Assembly (NCBI RefSeq): GCF_000002425.4
Contig: NC_037269.1
Coordinates: 4,415,146 to 4,479,145 of the forward strand
DNA: 64,000 bases
Direction: 5' to 3'
From: Physcomitrium patens
Lineage: Eukaryota; Streptophyta; Bryopsida; Funariales; Funariaceae
Part shown: in pieces, positions 40,201 through 51,667 of the stretch
Position numbering within the stretch: position 1 is the first letter of the stretch
How the letters are laid out: every line of letters starts with the position of its first letter
Position numbers and translations under genes: made by a program
Notes under the pieces: model-generated
Seen by the model: only the letters and a program-made list of their open reading frames with translations
What the model was told of the DNA's origin: nothing
The model's database searches: none

Positions 40201-40431
40201 GAACTTGGAATGGAAATGAAGGATACTTTTGACCCACGTCCTATCGAGCAAGGCCGTCCAGCTGTAGCGAACCGTCGGACTAGCAGGGGCCGGCAGAGTG
40301 GTAGTTGGGAGATCACCCCTGACATCTTGGCCATGTCTTCTAGTGAAGGGGGTGGAGGTCATAACAACCACGGTCGTGGTCGCTTGCAAAGTCGATTCAC
40401 TGGAGAGTCAACGGCGATCAGTAATCAATGA
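37269..40431 (+). CDS. DHHC-type protein S-acyltransferase, five exons
   Basis: Integral membrane enzyme that attaches palmitate to cysteines of target proteins. Exons, all phase 0 with GT-AG borders, are 37269-37334, 38554-38736, 38939-39244, 39487-39720 and 39880-40431, giving 446 residues. The first exon carries [10 protein letters not shown], conserved at the start of plant PATs. Exon 2 holds [16 protein letters not shown] and two membrane spans. Exon 3 holds the DPG motif (RDPGIIPRN), the cysteine-rich domain [16 protein letters not shown] and the catalytic DHHC at about residues 173-176. Exon 4 holds two more spans. Exon 5 opens with TTYE (the TTxE motif, residue 264) and has a polar cytosolic tail. 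The start at 37269 is preferred to upstream in-frame codons because those give only low-complexity residues. Intron 1 is 1219 bases. All key motifs are present, so it should be functional. Confidence 0.95.
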
Positions 40432-41050
40432 CAATGTTCGCCCTTTCTGAGCCAGACACGATTTCAGAGGAGGGATGGATCGAATAGAGGTGAATTGTAG
40501 CAATGTGGGGGATGGAAGATGGATCTGTGTTGTAGCTGAGAAACTTCTTCGATGCAATCCACAGCATGAGTGAAGGTGGGTGGGTGTCATGCTCTTGTAG
40601 AATAAGTTCTGTGGACACTTCGATAGAATGAAGATGCACATGCATCGCCTGTGAAGAAAATGATTTCCCGTTTATGGGCTAGTATGAAATGGATGGCGGA
40701 GGACAGTCAAGCGATATTCATATCACTCTTGGCATTGGTGCTTCTGATGCAAAGCAGCAGATGATTAACTGATCCTTTATTCGAATGTGCAACCAACAGA
40801 GGATCCTGATTTGTGTTGTTTTAAACACGAACACCAGCCGTGTGTCGTGTTGGTCTTAACCCCTGTTCGGGGACTGGCTTTGTTCAGGTATTATGTAAGG
40901 TTGTTCAACTCGTAGCGCATAGCGTGGCTCAATGATTGTAATGTATTGCCTGTTATTAATTGGACAATTTTTTTGACCTATGATCTGAATCTATAAGTGC
41001 CTTTGTTCCAACGATCTATGGACGATCATGTTGTTTTATATTCTGCCTTG
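40432..41050 (+). other. Likely 3' untranslated region of the DHHC gene
   Basis: Follows the stop codon at 40431 and keeps gene-like composition. No open frame with a recognisable product. The end of the transcript could not be fixed. Confidence 0.4.
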
Positions 41051-43340
41051 ATCGTTGGAAGTCATTTGCGGCTGCAGTGAGACTCTTTCCTGTTGTACAG
41101 TAGGAATCGGGTATTCCCCCATGCCTTCATTTAGCACCCGCTGGAGTGGTCTTGTTTGATTGGAAACAGCTCCTGTTATGTGATAGCGAAAAGAAGTCTC
41201 TTCTAGTCTTTATTTACTTATGTCGACACATCTTCGTAAAAGCCTGTCATGAACTGTGAAAGTTGCAGAGCTCTGTATTGAAACAGCTTGCATCAACTCC
41301 CTGCACTATCAGAGTTGTGTGGGGTCGTCTTGGTGACCTGCAGCAGTGCCGGCGGAGTTCTATTTGTGTCTTGAGTCTGTTATTATAATTTGAAGACTGA
41401 AACTGAGGCTTGTGGAGTTGTTCTCTTTGTTTGGGGTATGCAAGAGTAAGACATGTAGTCATTTGCCCTGATGATGATGCATAACATATGCATGGCGGCA
41501 GGCTGCAGTACCGACAGTGTATACCATAGTTCGTACGAATTGCTCTGTCGACATCGGGTTATGTAGCTGGTTTCGTCGTCACTCTGTTATCACCACTTCG
41601 TCTCAGCATGAATTTCATGATTTGGTCGTTTTCAGTAGCTTGTTCAGCATTGCTGGCGAAGTCTCGTACGTTTTCCATATTCTAAAGATTGATTTCGCTG
41701 TAGAACATGAATGCCGTAGAACCCTTACTACTGTTCGATGAAGACATTATCTTTGTCGGTACCCCCATGTGTCGCATCGCTTCTACATGCAGAATCAAGA
41801 AGGTTGAGAATGAAAAGAACAGGTGCATATTTCCTGTGCATGTTCAATTTCTGCCGTCGACTCAAACTTTGTCTAGCGATTCAGTCAGGATTTTCTGCTA
41901 CACGTCATGATCAGCGTTCAGAGCTCGATGTGACGTTTCTCTTTTAGTGTTACGGTGCTCTTCATGATTTCCTTCACCTCTTCATATCACGAAGATGACA
42001 GACCAACTTCTTCAACAGCCTCAGCCACGTTTCTCTTTTTCTTGTGATATGATTCTTCTTCATCATTCTATTCACTTGAAATAATATTTTGTTCGCTCAA
42101 ACAGAATGTAGCTTTTTGGCCAGCTAATTGGATGTTTCACACTGATATGGTTTAGAGAAAGTGAAGGTTTCGAATAATGATTTTGTGATTTGAGGGTCTG
42201 CTGGTCAGCTTATAATGCTTCCACATGAACTTGGAGGTCATCTGGTGGGAGATGGAAGTACATTTCTAGTGGCTATGTGATTTGGTGCAAGTTTCTGGAC
42301 ATCATTCAAACTTGGTTGACCCTGGTACCCACAGAAGCAAAATTACATGAAATTCTTTGTTTCACGTAAAACCATGAGAGCGAAGAGTCAGGACTTCTCC
42401 ATTCTGGTACGTTTTTCTTCCACGAGAGAGCGTGAGAAGTTGGTGTAGGAGACAGCACTGTTGCGCCAGACTCAGTATTTGTCTTCCGAAACTTTCAGCC
42501 AGATACAAAAAAATTGCATCTGCGCTGGGAATATGGCGGATTGGTGAAGATTTTAAGCGCGAGCAGCCTCTGATTTTCTGCCCCACAGGTACTCACTCAA
42601 AATCCGAGACGATGCACGGAAAGTGTCAGTAAATTTGCACAACGTTGACATTGACAAGACGAGCGAAATCTACACTAGTTATTTGAAATGGTGGACTGAA
42701 GTGTATGTTGCGGGGATCAGGCGTTGTTCCTGCGCAAGATGTGGTGGCCAGCATTGCTCATGATCAGGCTCCTTACACAATGTAGCAATTCATATTGTTG
42801 GTCCTCGCAGGTTCACGGCATTCAACCCAGCGTTTCAGTAAGAGGACTTGCTGCAGTCGGTACCTACAGATCACAGGCCGGGCGGTGTCGGCATTCAAAC
42901 ATCGCTGGTTGGACGGTGCCGGCTTTTTCGACGACGCTCCGACCATGACTGATATGTCCTTTTAACACGACTGAGGCATCCATATTTTTCACATGGGCTT
43001 TGGAATTGGATTTGGAAGCTAATGGTTCATTCACTGCATTCAAAATATTTTTAACATTAAATTGTATATGGTACTTGACATAGTACTAATTATTCTATTT
43101 TTATATATAATTGGAATAATTGCTATTTTAATATTTTATAAAAATAATTTAAAATTAAGAATAAGAAAAGACAAAGATTACATATCAAAATAATATCTTA
43201 CAATAAAAGATGTATATAAATGTAAAAAACATAAAATTTATTTATTGAATAGAAATGAAAAAAATACAAATCTATTATGTATAAATATCATAAGATTTTA
43301 TTTTTTAAAAATCTATAATTATAATGGTAAAATTTGAATA
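41051..43340. other. Gene-like composition to 42960 but no gene recognised
   Basis: 41051-42960 is GC-richer than the repeats around it, with only short open frames (up to about 75 codons) that match nothing known to me. It may be a dead gene or an unrecognised non-coding transcript. At about 42965 composition turns sharply AT-rich. Confidence 0.4.
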
Positions 43341-43369
43341 TTAGTAGTTATAACCTTAGTATTATAAGT

Positions 43370-44007
43370 TGCCAACATGTGCAATATTTGACCAACTTAT
43401 GTGTCAAGTTTTCAACCTATCAATCTCCTACAAACACATATAAAATCAAATTTGCATCTATAAAGCTTCTAAGAAGCTTGTCCACTAGATATTATTAAAT
43501 CTACTTACTTCTATTTACGTCTATCTATTCTTTTAATTTAAGCAAATATATACGTTTGTCACATTATTTCTCCTTTTAAGAACAAGTTTCATCAAGAATA
43601 ACAAGTACATGTTGAAGAAGTCCAAATTGCAACAAATTATATTTTCCATGTATTTTGATCTTTGTTTCTATTAAAGATAGTTGATAGGTCATCTTAGCTA
43701 TCAATAATGTTCTATACTATGTCACAAATATACATAAGTATTCTAGTAAATATTTGTATGTTTAGATAGAAGTAGATAAAAATAGATAAAAATACATTAA
43801 TTTTCTAACTTATAAAGAAGCTTTCTAGAAGCTTCATAAACACTGCTTTGACTTAACATGTATTTGTAGTTGATTAATAGATTAGAAACTTGGTCAATAA
43901 ATTAACCACGTGTTAGTAGCTTGTTGAATAAGCTAACTATGTCATACACATATAGAAAACTTACCTTACAAGTTAAGATACATGTCATGCAAAGTCAACA
44001 CATTGAA
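43370..44007. repeat. Rearranged gypsy LTR fragments, back to back
   Basis: About 43370-43560 resembles part of the gypsy LTR on the minus strand and runs into the adjoining tail (to about 43700). About 43720-44007 resembles the same LTR on the plus strand. The two face each other across tail sequence, a palindrome-like arrangement left by rearrangement or nested insertion. Old and broken. Confidence 0.55.
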
Positions 44008-44051
44008 TCAAGTTAAGTCCATATCTAATTCAGAAAGCAGTCTTCTATTCA

Positions 44052-44086
<35 letters not shown>

Positions 44087-45254
44087 ATGCAGACCAAGTT
44101 ATGTGCTCTTCGTAGATTAATTTTTATATAGATCTTTGCTTGATTTAGTTGATTAAGAAGTCCTGAAATCAAAATGAGAGGATATCTATTCTCAATGGTG
44201 ATCTTATTAAGTCCTTGATAATCCACACACATCCACAAAGATCCGTCTTTTTTCTTCACAAATAAGATAGGAGCATCGATTGGAGATTTAGAATGGCATA
44301 TAAAGTTCTTAGCCAAGTTTTCATCAATGTATTCTTTGAGTGCAACCAACTTTTTTTGTGATAGGCTATAGATTAGTCCAAGTAGTGGTTAAGTTCTTTC
44401 TTGAAGATCGATGGTACAATCATAAGAAAGATACTCTAAAAAAATATCTGCATTCTTCTTTTAAAACATGTTCCAGAAATCTTGATACTAGCTAAGAATA
44501 TCACTTGATATCTTCTCACCATGAGCAATGGATGTAGCATATATAGCAAAAGATGGTCCCTCATTTGTGTCATCGATGAAAGCTCTCGCACCTACTGATA
44601 ATGATTTGGATATACTAGACTTATAGATTTCTTCTTGCATGGCAAGACCTTAAACTAAATTGTGGAAAAAATCAAGATTGTAAGAAATCTAGTCTATTTA
44701 AAGATTATATCTTTTTAACCACAATAATCTTAAAATAATTAGATTAAAAAGAAATTTAATAATAATAAATATTATTAAACTATTGTGACCACTAATTGCT
44801 AATTTTACAGGAGTAGTTTCATGTACAACATCTCGAGAAGATAATGAACGTCCATCTATTACTTCTACATGCACATGTTTGATTTTTTTAATTAAGAATA
44901 TATATTATCTTTTGACAAAGTCTTTATCTACAAAACAAGTTGAGGTTCCTAAATCCAATAAGGCTAAGACTTTGTGGTTTTTTGGTCCTAAACAAACTTC
45001 TATTGTAAAACAAGGTGAGGGATCAGAAGAGATAATATGATCTTTGCTAAATGATGCATATGATTCCAGCTGCACTACCTTATTGTAGTTGGATCAACTC
45101 ATTTTTTGAAACATTATCTTCTTTGGTAATTGTGTTGCTTATTTTGTAATTACGTTGTTATTTTAGACAATATTGAGTAATATGTTTAGCTTTTCCATAA
45201 TATATGCATAAGTCCTCTCGACATTGTTGATTCTTTTCCTGCTTTGTGAGAGAT

Positions 45255-45802
45255 TGTCAAGGACATGAATCTCGAAGAAAGGAAATCCTCAATACACTCT
45301 TCTATCATTGAAGAGAACTAGAAAGTCACTCAAAAGGTGATGTAATATTAACTAGAATAGCTATTGCCAAAAACAAGAAGACTAGAAAGTCTTGAAACAA
45401 GACTAAGATTAGAAAGGCATTGACCAGAGTGAAGAATGCTTCACTCTTGCCTCCATATATACTATCTAACTAAGAGCCACGTGACAATGTCCTATAGGAC
45501 CTCCAACATGTGTTGACTTTGCTAGCCACATGTCTTATCTTGCAAGGCAAGTTATCAATGTATATGCCATGTAGTTAGCTTGTTCTACAAGCTACTACAT
45601 GGAGGTAACTTGTTCCACAAGCTACCAATATATGATTAGCTTTTTGGCCAATTTTCTAACCTATGAATACATCTAAAGTCAAAATTGTGTCTATGAAGCT
45701 TCTAGGAAGCTTTTCTAGAAGACTTTATGAAATTATTCTATTTTACTTACTTCTATTTAATCATATAAGTAACTATTGAGGTAAATATATATGTCCGTGA
45801 CA
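45255..45802 (-). repeat. 3' LTR of the youngest gypsy element
   Basis: 548 bases; on the minus strand it begins TGTCACGGACATA and ends TTGACA. The same length as its partner at 51120-51667, with about 24 differences, mostly transitions. Confidence 0.9.
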
Positions 45803-48800
45803 TTACTCTCCCTTCTAGAGACGAGTTCCAGGAGGAGCGATCTTCATATAATGAAGAAGTCCAAGATTCGAAAAATTATATTTGCTACATACTCCAATCT
45901 TTGCTCTCTTTGAAGATGGTTGATAAGTCCTCTCAACCATCTATAGTGTCTCATACCAAGGTGAGAAGACCACCTTGTTATCTGGTCATTGTTAAGGCCT
46001 TCATAACTTCCTTTAAATAAAATATTTGGAACACCGTCAAGAGTAGTTCTTATCTCTAATAAAGTCACTAAACATCGAGATTCTCTTCCAAGGTCATGAT
46101 ACCAAACTTGTTATATCTCGCCATCTATTCGAGGAAGGACATGTCGTTCTTGAGGATCTTCATCTTGATTTTGTTGACTTGAAGGTTGTGACAATCGTAA
46201 TGTCTTGTCTAATAAGTCCGCAAATAAAAGCTCTTGAATTGAATCTGCTGGTTGTTGGTGCTCCATCTCATTAAAAATACACAGAAGCTACAATGATAGA
46301 TAGAAGGTAGAATGTTATTTTTCATTGATATTGTTTTTTTTATAGCAAAGATTTGCTATTCTTCATCTTGGTTTTGATGGATGTCATTGATGAAAGACTT
46401 CAATTTTCTTTATTGTATTTACAAGATTCTTTGATGGCTCCCATGTGCGTTCACTAATATCGTATCTATGCCAATGAACAAGATATTCCAACCTACTTTG
46501 AGTCTAAGACTTCTTATACTTCAAACTTGGTTATTATTCACTTCTATAGTAAGAGGTGGTATTTATCTTTTTCCCAAGATATTCACTATCTTATACGGCT
46601 CTAGAAGAGACACATGAAACACACGATGGAACTTTATAGACTCCGATAGATGTAATCGATAGGCAACAGAATTGATTTGTTTACAAATAGGAAAAGATCC
46701 GAGCCTACGATAATCTAATTTATCACAAGGACGAGTAGTCTTACAAATAACCATATCTTATCGCCCATATTATATTGTGGTTGCTCCTTGCGATAGGCAT
46801 CTATATTGGTCTTTTGTCGTTCTTGAGCTTCCTTTAATTGTATCTTCATTGTTGTATGTAGCTTTGACAAGCGATTTGCTAAATCTTCTGCCACAAGATT
46901 ATCAACTTTTAAAAAGTCAAAAGTATCAAGACGTGGGTGATGACCATAATTGGCAAAGAAAGGTATTTGTTAAATGGAAGAATGTACCAAATTATTATAT
47001 GCAAACTCTGCCAATGGTAAAAGAATTGTCCAATCATCTTGATGATAGTTGATGATACATCTCAAATACTGTTCCAAAACTTGATTTACTTGTTCTATTT
47101 GTCGATTAATTTGAGGATGAAAAGCTAAAATAAGCTTTATATCTACCTTTAGAATCTTGAATAAGATTCTCTAAAATCTTGATATAAATTGAGTTCCTTT
47201 ATTTGATATAATATCCTTGATAATCCATGATAGCGATAGATATTATTAATGAAAAGCTTAGTTGTTTCTTCACCTGTGATAGATTTTATAGATGGTACAA
47301 AATGTGCCATCTTGGTAAAATGATCTACTATCACGAATATAGAGTCATAAAAATCTGAGATTGAAAGATCCGTGATGAAATCCATAGAAACAAACGACCA
47401 TGGTTGTTTTAGAATAAGTAATGGCTGAAGAAGTCTGTAAGGTCGATGACGAGGAGTTTTTGATCTTAAGCAAACATCAAAAGATTGTACAAAATCTTTT
47501 TACTGCCTTCCACGTTTGTGGCCACTAAAAATCCCTGGATATTAGTTCCAAAGTTTTATTGTACCCAAAGTGTCCTGCTGCTGAAAAGCCATGATGAGCT
47601 TGAAGAACACGTAATCGGGCTTCACCTTCTAGAACATATAGGCATCCTTCAAAATATAATAGATTATTCTTGAATTCAAACTTGGAAGTATCATGGGACT
47701 TAGAAGAAGTATCTTTGATATCCAAAAGAAGAAGATCAGAGGACATGCTTCATTGAATTTGCTTCACAAATATTAAATCAATAGTCAATGTTGATTTTAT
47801 AGCTCAAAGATGAAAATGCTTGGGCTTCAAGAGAATTGATCTTTGTTAATCAAAAGATGCATCTCTTTCTTTTGGTGCAAGATAAGAACGTTTAGAAAGA
47901 ACATCCACTAGACCTTGTTGACTTTCGGGTCGATAAGTGAGCTTGAATTTGAATCTAGATAAAGACATGCTCTAACGGGCTTAACAACGATTGAAGACAT
48001 GTGCTAATATGAAGTACTCAAGGTTCTTATGGTTTGTATACACAATAACTGGACTCGAGGTGCCTTCTGGATAATGATGCCATTCTTGAAATGAATCCAT
48101 GATTGTAAGGAGCTCTTTGTCATGGATCTCATAATTAATCTCAACTACTAAAAATTCCTTTAAATGGAAAGCTATTGGGTGGAATTTATCATCTGTTCTC
48201 ATTTGTGACAACACGATACTTATAGCAAAATGTGACATATTTGTTTCCATAAAAAATGCCTTTGAAAAGTCAATATAATATAAGATTGGTGCAAAAATAA
48301 ATCCCTTCTTTAAAGCATCAAATGATGCTTTTACTTCTTTATTCTACTCAAATTTGTCTTTACGAATCAAACGTATAAGTAGAGCTGTAACTTGAAAAAA
48401 ATTCTTGATGAAGATTCGATAGTAATTAGCAAAGCTCAAAAAGCATTGCACATCTCATATTATTCTTAGAATCTTCTAATCTATGATAGTTTGAACCTTC
48501 ATGAGATCCATCATAAGGCCTTTGTTGAAAATGATGTACTCTAAAAAGTCAACTTGAATAGTGTGGAATACACACTTTTTCAACTTGGCATATAATCTTG
48601 TATCTTTAAATTTCTGTAACACACAACGAACAAGAAGCTCATGTTCTTTTGTGTTCTTAGAGTAGATTAGAATATCGTATAGATAGCAAACAACAAAATC
48701 ATCTAAAAACTCACAAAAAACATCATTCATAAGATGTTAAAAAGTGGCCGATGCATTTGTGAGTCCAAAAGGCATGACATTATATTCAAAATGTCTATAC

Positions 48801-51119
48801 CTAGTTCAAAAAGTAGTCTTTCATTCATCTCCTTCTTTGATACGAACAAAGTTGTATGTTCTTCGTAGATCTATTTTGGTATAGATCTTTGCTTGATTGA
48901 GTTGGTCAAGAAATCCTGAAATCAAAGACAAAAGATACCTATTTTTGATGGTAATCTTGTTGAATCCTCGATAATCCACACACATTTGTAAAGATCCGTC
49001 TTTCTTCTTCACAAATAAGATAGGAGCCCCGGCTGGAGATTTAGAATGGCGTATGAAGTTTTTTGCCAAATTTTCATCAATGTACTCCTTTAATGCAGCT
49101 AACTCATTCTACGATAAGCTATAGATTCGTCCAAATGGTAGTTGAGCTCCTTCTTGTAGATCAATTGAACAATCATAAGGTTGATGCTTGAGAAGAATAT
49201 TTGTATTTTTCTTTTAAAAAACGTCTTGAAATTCTTGATATTGCTTAGGAATACCACTCGACATTGTTTCACCATTAGAAATGGGTGTAGCATATGTATC
49301 AAAAGATGATCCTTCTTTTGCAACATGCATGAAAGCTTTTGCACTTATTAATAAAGGTTTGGATGTATTGGACTTATGTACTTCTACTTTGCTGACGCGA
49401 TCTTGGATTATACTATCAGAAAAGTTAAGGTTATGAGAAATCCAATATATCTGAGGAATATATTTTTCTAGCCATGATAATCCTAAAATAACCAGATTAG
49501 AGGGAGATTTTATTACATTAAATACTACTTTGTTGTTATGATCTTTAATTGCTATATCTAAAGGAATAGTTTTATGGATAACATTTCAGAAGATAACGAA
49601 CGACCATCTATGACTTCTATATGTACGGATTTAACTTTCTCCATTAAAGGTATTTTTTGATTTTTTGTAAAATCTTCATCTATAAAACATCCTGAGGCTC
49701 TTGAATCTAACAAGGCAAAGACTTTGTGATTATTAGGTCCTAAATATACTTCTATTATAAAACAAGGTGAGGGGTCTAAAGAGAGGATAGGACCATTACT
49801 AGGTGTTGCACATGATTCAAACCGAACGGTCCCTATTGTAGTTGGAGAAACTCATTTTTCAACACATTATCTTCTTTGGTAATTGTGCTCCTCATTTTGT
49901 AATTGTGTTGCTTCTTTGGACAATATTGAGCAGTGTGCTTAGCTTCTTTATAATATAAACATAATCTCTCTTAGTGACATCGAGTCTTTTGTTGCTTTGT
50001 GAGAGGTTTAAAATGTATCATATCAATTTGTATTGGTCCTAGCTTTGACAAATATGTTTTAGAAAAATTGGAAGTTGTTGCCATTACTTGACTTATTCCT
50101 CTCCAATTAAATCTTTGTTCTTGACGCCTTTCATATAAACGATTGTCGCATGTAATAACTTGAATAATAAATTGTTCTAAAGATTCTACTTTTGGCATTG
50201 TTAATAATAAATCTTTGACGCTATCCTTCAATCCATATTGAAATTGGTTGATAAGTGCTTTATCGTTCCAGTCCATGTTGCAAGTTAGATTTTGGAATTC
50301 AATAGCATATGTAGTGGTTGATCGTGATCCTTGCTGTAAGGATAGAAGCTTAGTTTTTGCTACTCATTCTTGATCACTTTCTCTCAAATGTGACCATAAA
50401 CACTTCTAGAAATGAATTCAAATCGTAAAAAAGTTGTGAATTTTTTTCTATTAAAGGTGCAAACCAAGAGAGAGCACTTCCTGATAGTAGTGCACCTACA
50501 AATCTGACTTGGGTAAATCCACCAAGATATTGGAAAAGGTGCAATCTTAGATAGAGCTTGACTTGTTGTAAAAATCTTCGAAATTTTGATCTTGTTCCAT
50601 CAAACTTCTCAGGCATACTAATCCTTGTCTCTATTATACTTATAGAAACAAAACTCTTTGGATTTGGTTGTGACGTTGATCTACTTGCTTCTTTCAACTA
50701 CACAACTTCTTGTCGCACACTCTGAACTTCTTCCATAGGTGTAGGTATAGTGCTTCCATGATTCATGTTGGAAATATGTGAGATTTCTACTCTTAGAGTA
50801 TTGATAAGCTCATGAAGATCTATTATAGTTACAAATCTATTCTTACTTCTATTGAGAGTAGCATCCATAATCTTTCCTTCTATAGACAACTCAAGCAAAT
50901 TCAAAAGTTAAATTAGAGGAGGATAATCCGCAACCTCTAAAAACAAATCCCACAAAGAATGGTAATCCACTCTCTTTAAGGAAAAGATCAGTATTAAAAA
51001 ATAAGTTTTTTTGTTTAAAGGTGGATAGTCTACAACCTTCAAAATATAATAATAGAAGTAGAATAATCCATTCACTTTAAGAACAAGATAGAAAAAATAT
51101 GTTAGGACTCTTGTCAAAC

Positions 51120-51667
51120 TATCAAGGACATGAATCTCGAAGAAAGGGAATCCTCAATACACTCTTCTATTACTGAAGAGAACTAGAAAGTCACTCAAAA
51201 GGTGATGTAATATTAACTAAAATAGCTATTGCCAAAAACAAGAAGACTAGAAAGTCTTGAAACAAGACTAAGATTAGAAAGGCATTGACCAGAGTGAAGA
51301 ATGCTTCACTCTTGCCTCCATATATACTATCTAACTAAGAGCCATATGGCAATGTCATATAGGACCTCCAACATATGTTGACTTTGTTAGCCACATGTCT
51401 TATCTTACAAGGCAAGTTATCTATGTATATGCCATGTAGTTGGCTTGTTCTACAAGCTACTACACGGAGGTAACTTGTTCCACAAGCTACCAATATATGA
51501 TTAGCTTTTTGGCCAATTTTCTAACCTATGAATACATCTAAAGTCAAAATTGTGTCTATGAAGCTTCTAGGATACTTCTCTAAAAGACTTTATGAAATTA
51601 TTCTATTTTATCTACTTCTATTTAATCATATAAGTAACTATTGAGATAAATATATATGTTCATGACA
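51120..51667 (-). repeat. 5' LTR of the youngest gypsy element
   Basis: Partner of 45255-45802, followed at 51668 by the second GAGAT and by gag sequence of the older host element. Confidence 0.9.

Larger units (their letters stand above)
45255..51667 (-). mobile_element. Full-length Ty3/gypsy chromovirus, the youngest here, broken
   Basis: The 6413-base element has two 548-base LTRs (45255-45802 and 51120-51667) and a GAGAT target duplication at 45250-45254 and 51668-51672. On the minus strand the parts are gag (about 50900-49900), protease (about 49800-49350), reverse transcriptase (about 49110-48470), RNase H (about 48250-47980), integrase with its zinc-binding part (about 47750-47150), a GPY-like end (about 46750-46560), a chromodomain (about 46560-46440) and a polypurine tract beside the LTR near 45810. 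This order and the chromodomain make it a chromovirus. The LTRs differ at about 24 of 548 sites by eye, near 4%; at common plant rates that means a few million years. It is broken, with a dozen or more breaks. Confidence 0.88.

Noticed and set aside
44008-44349. An intact reverse transcriptase gene
   Set aside because: It is only a fragment of the older gypsy fossil, cut off at a T run.
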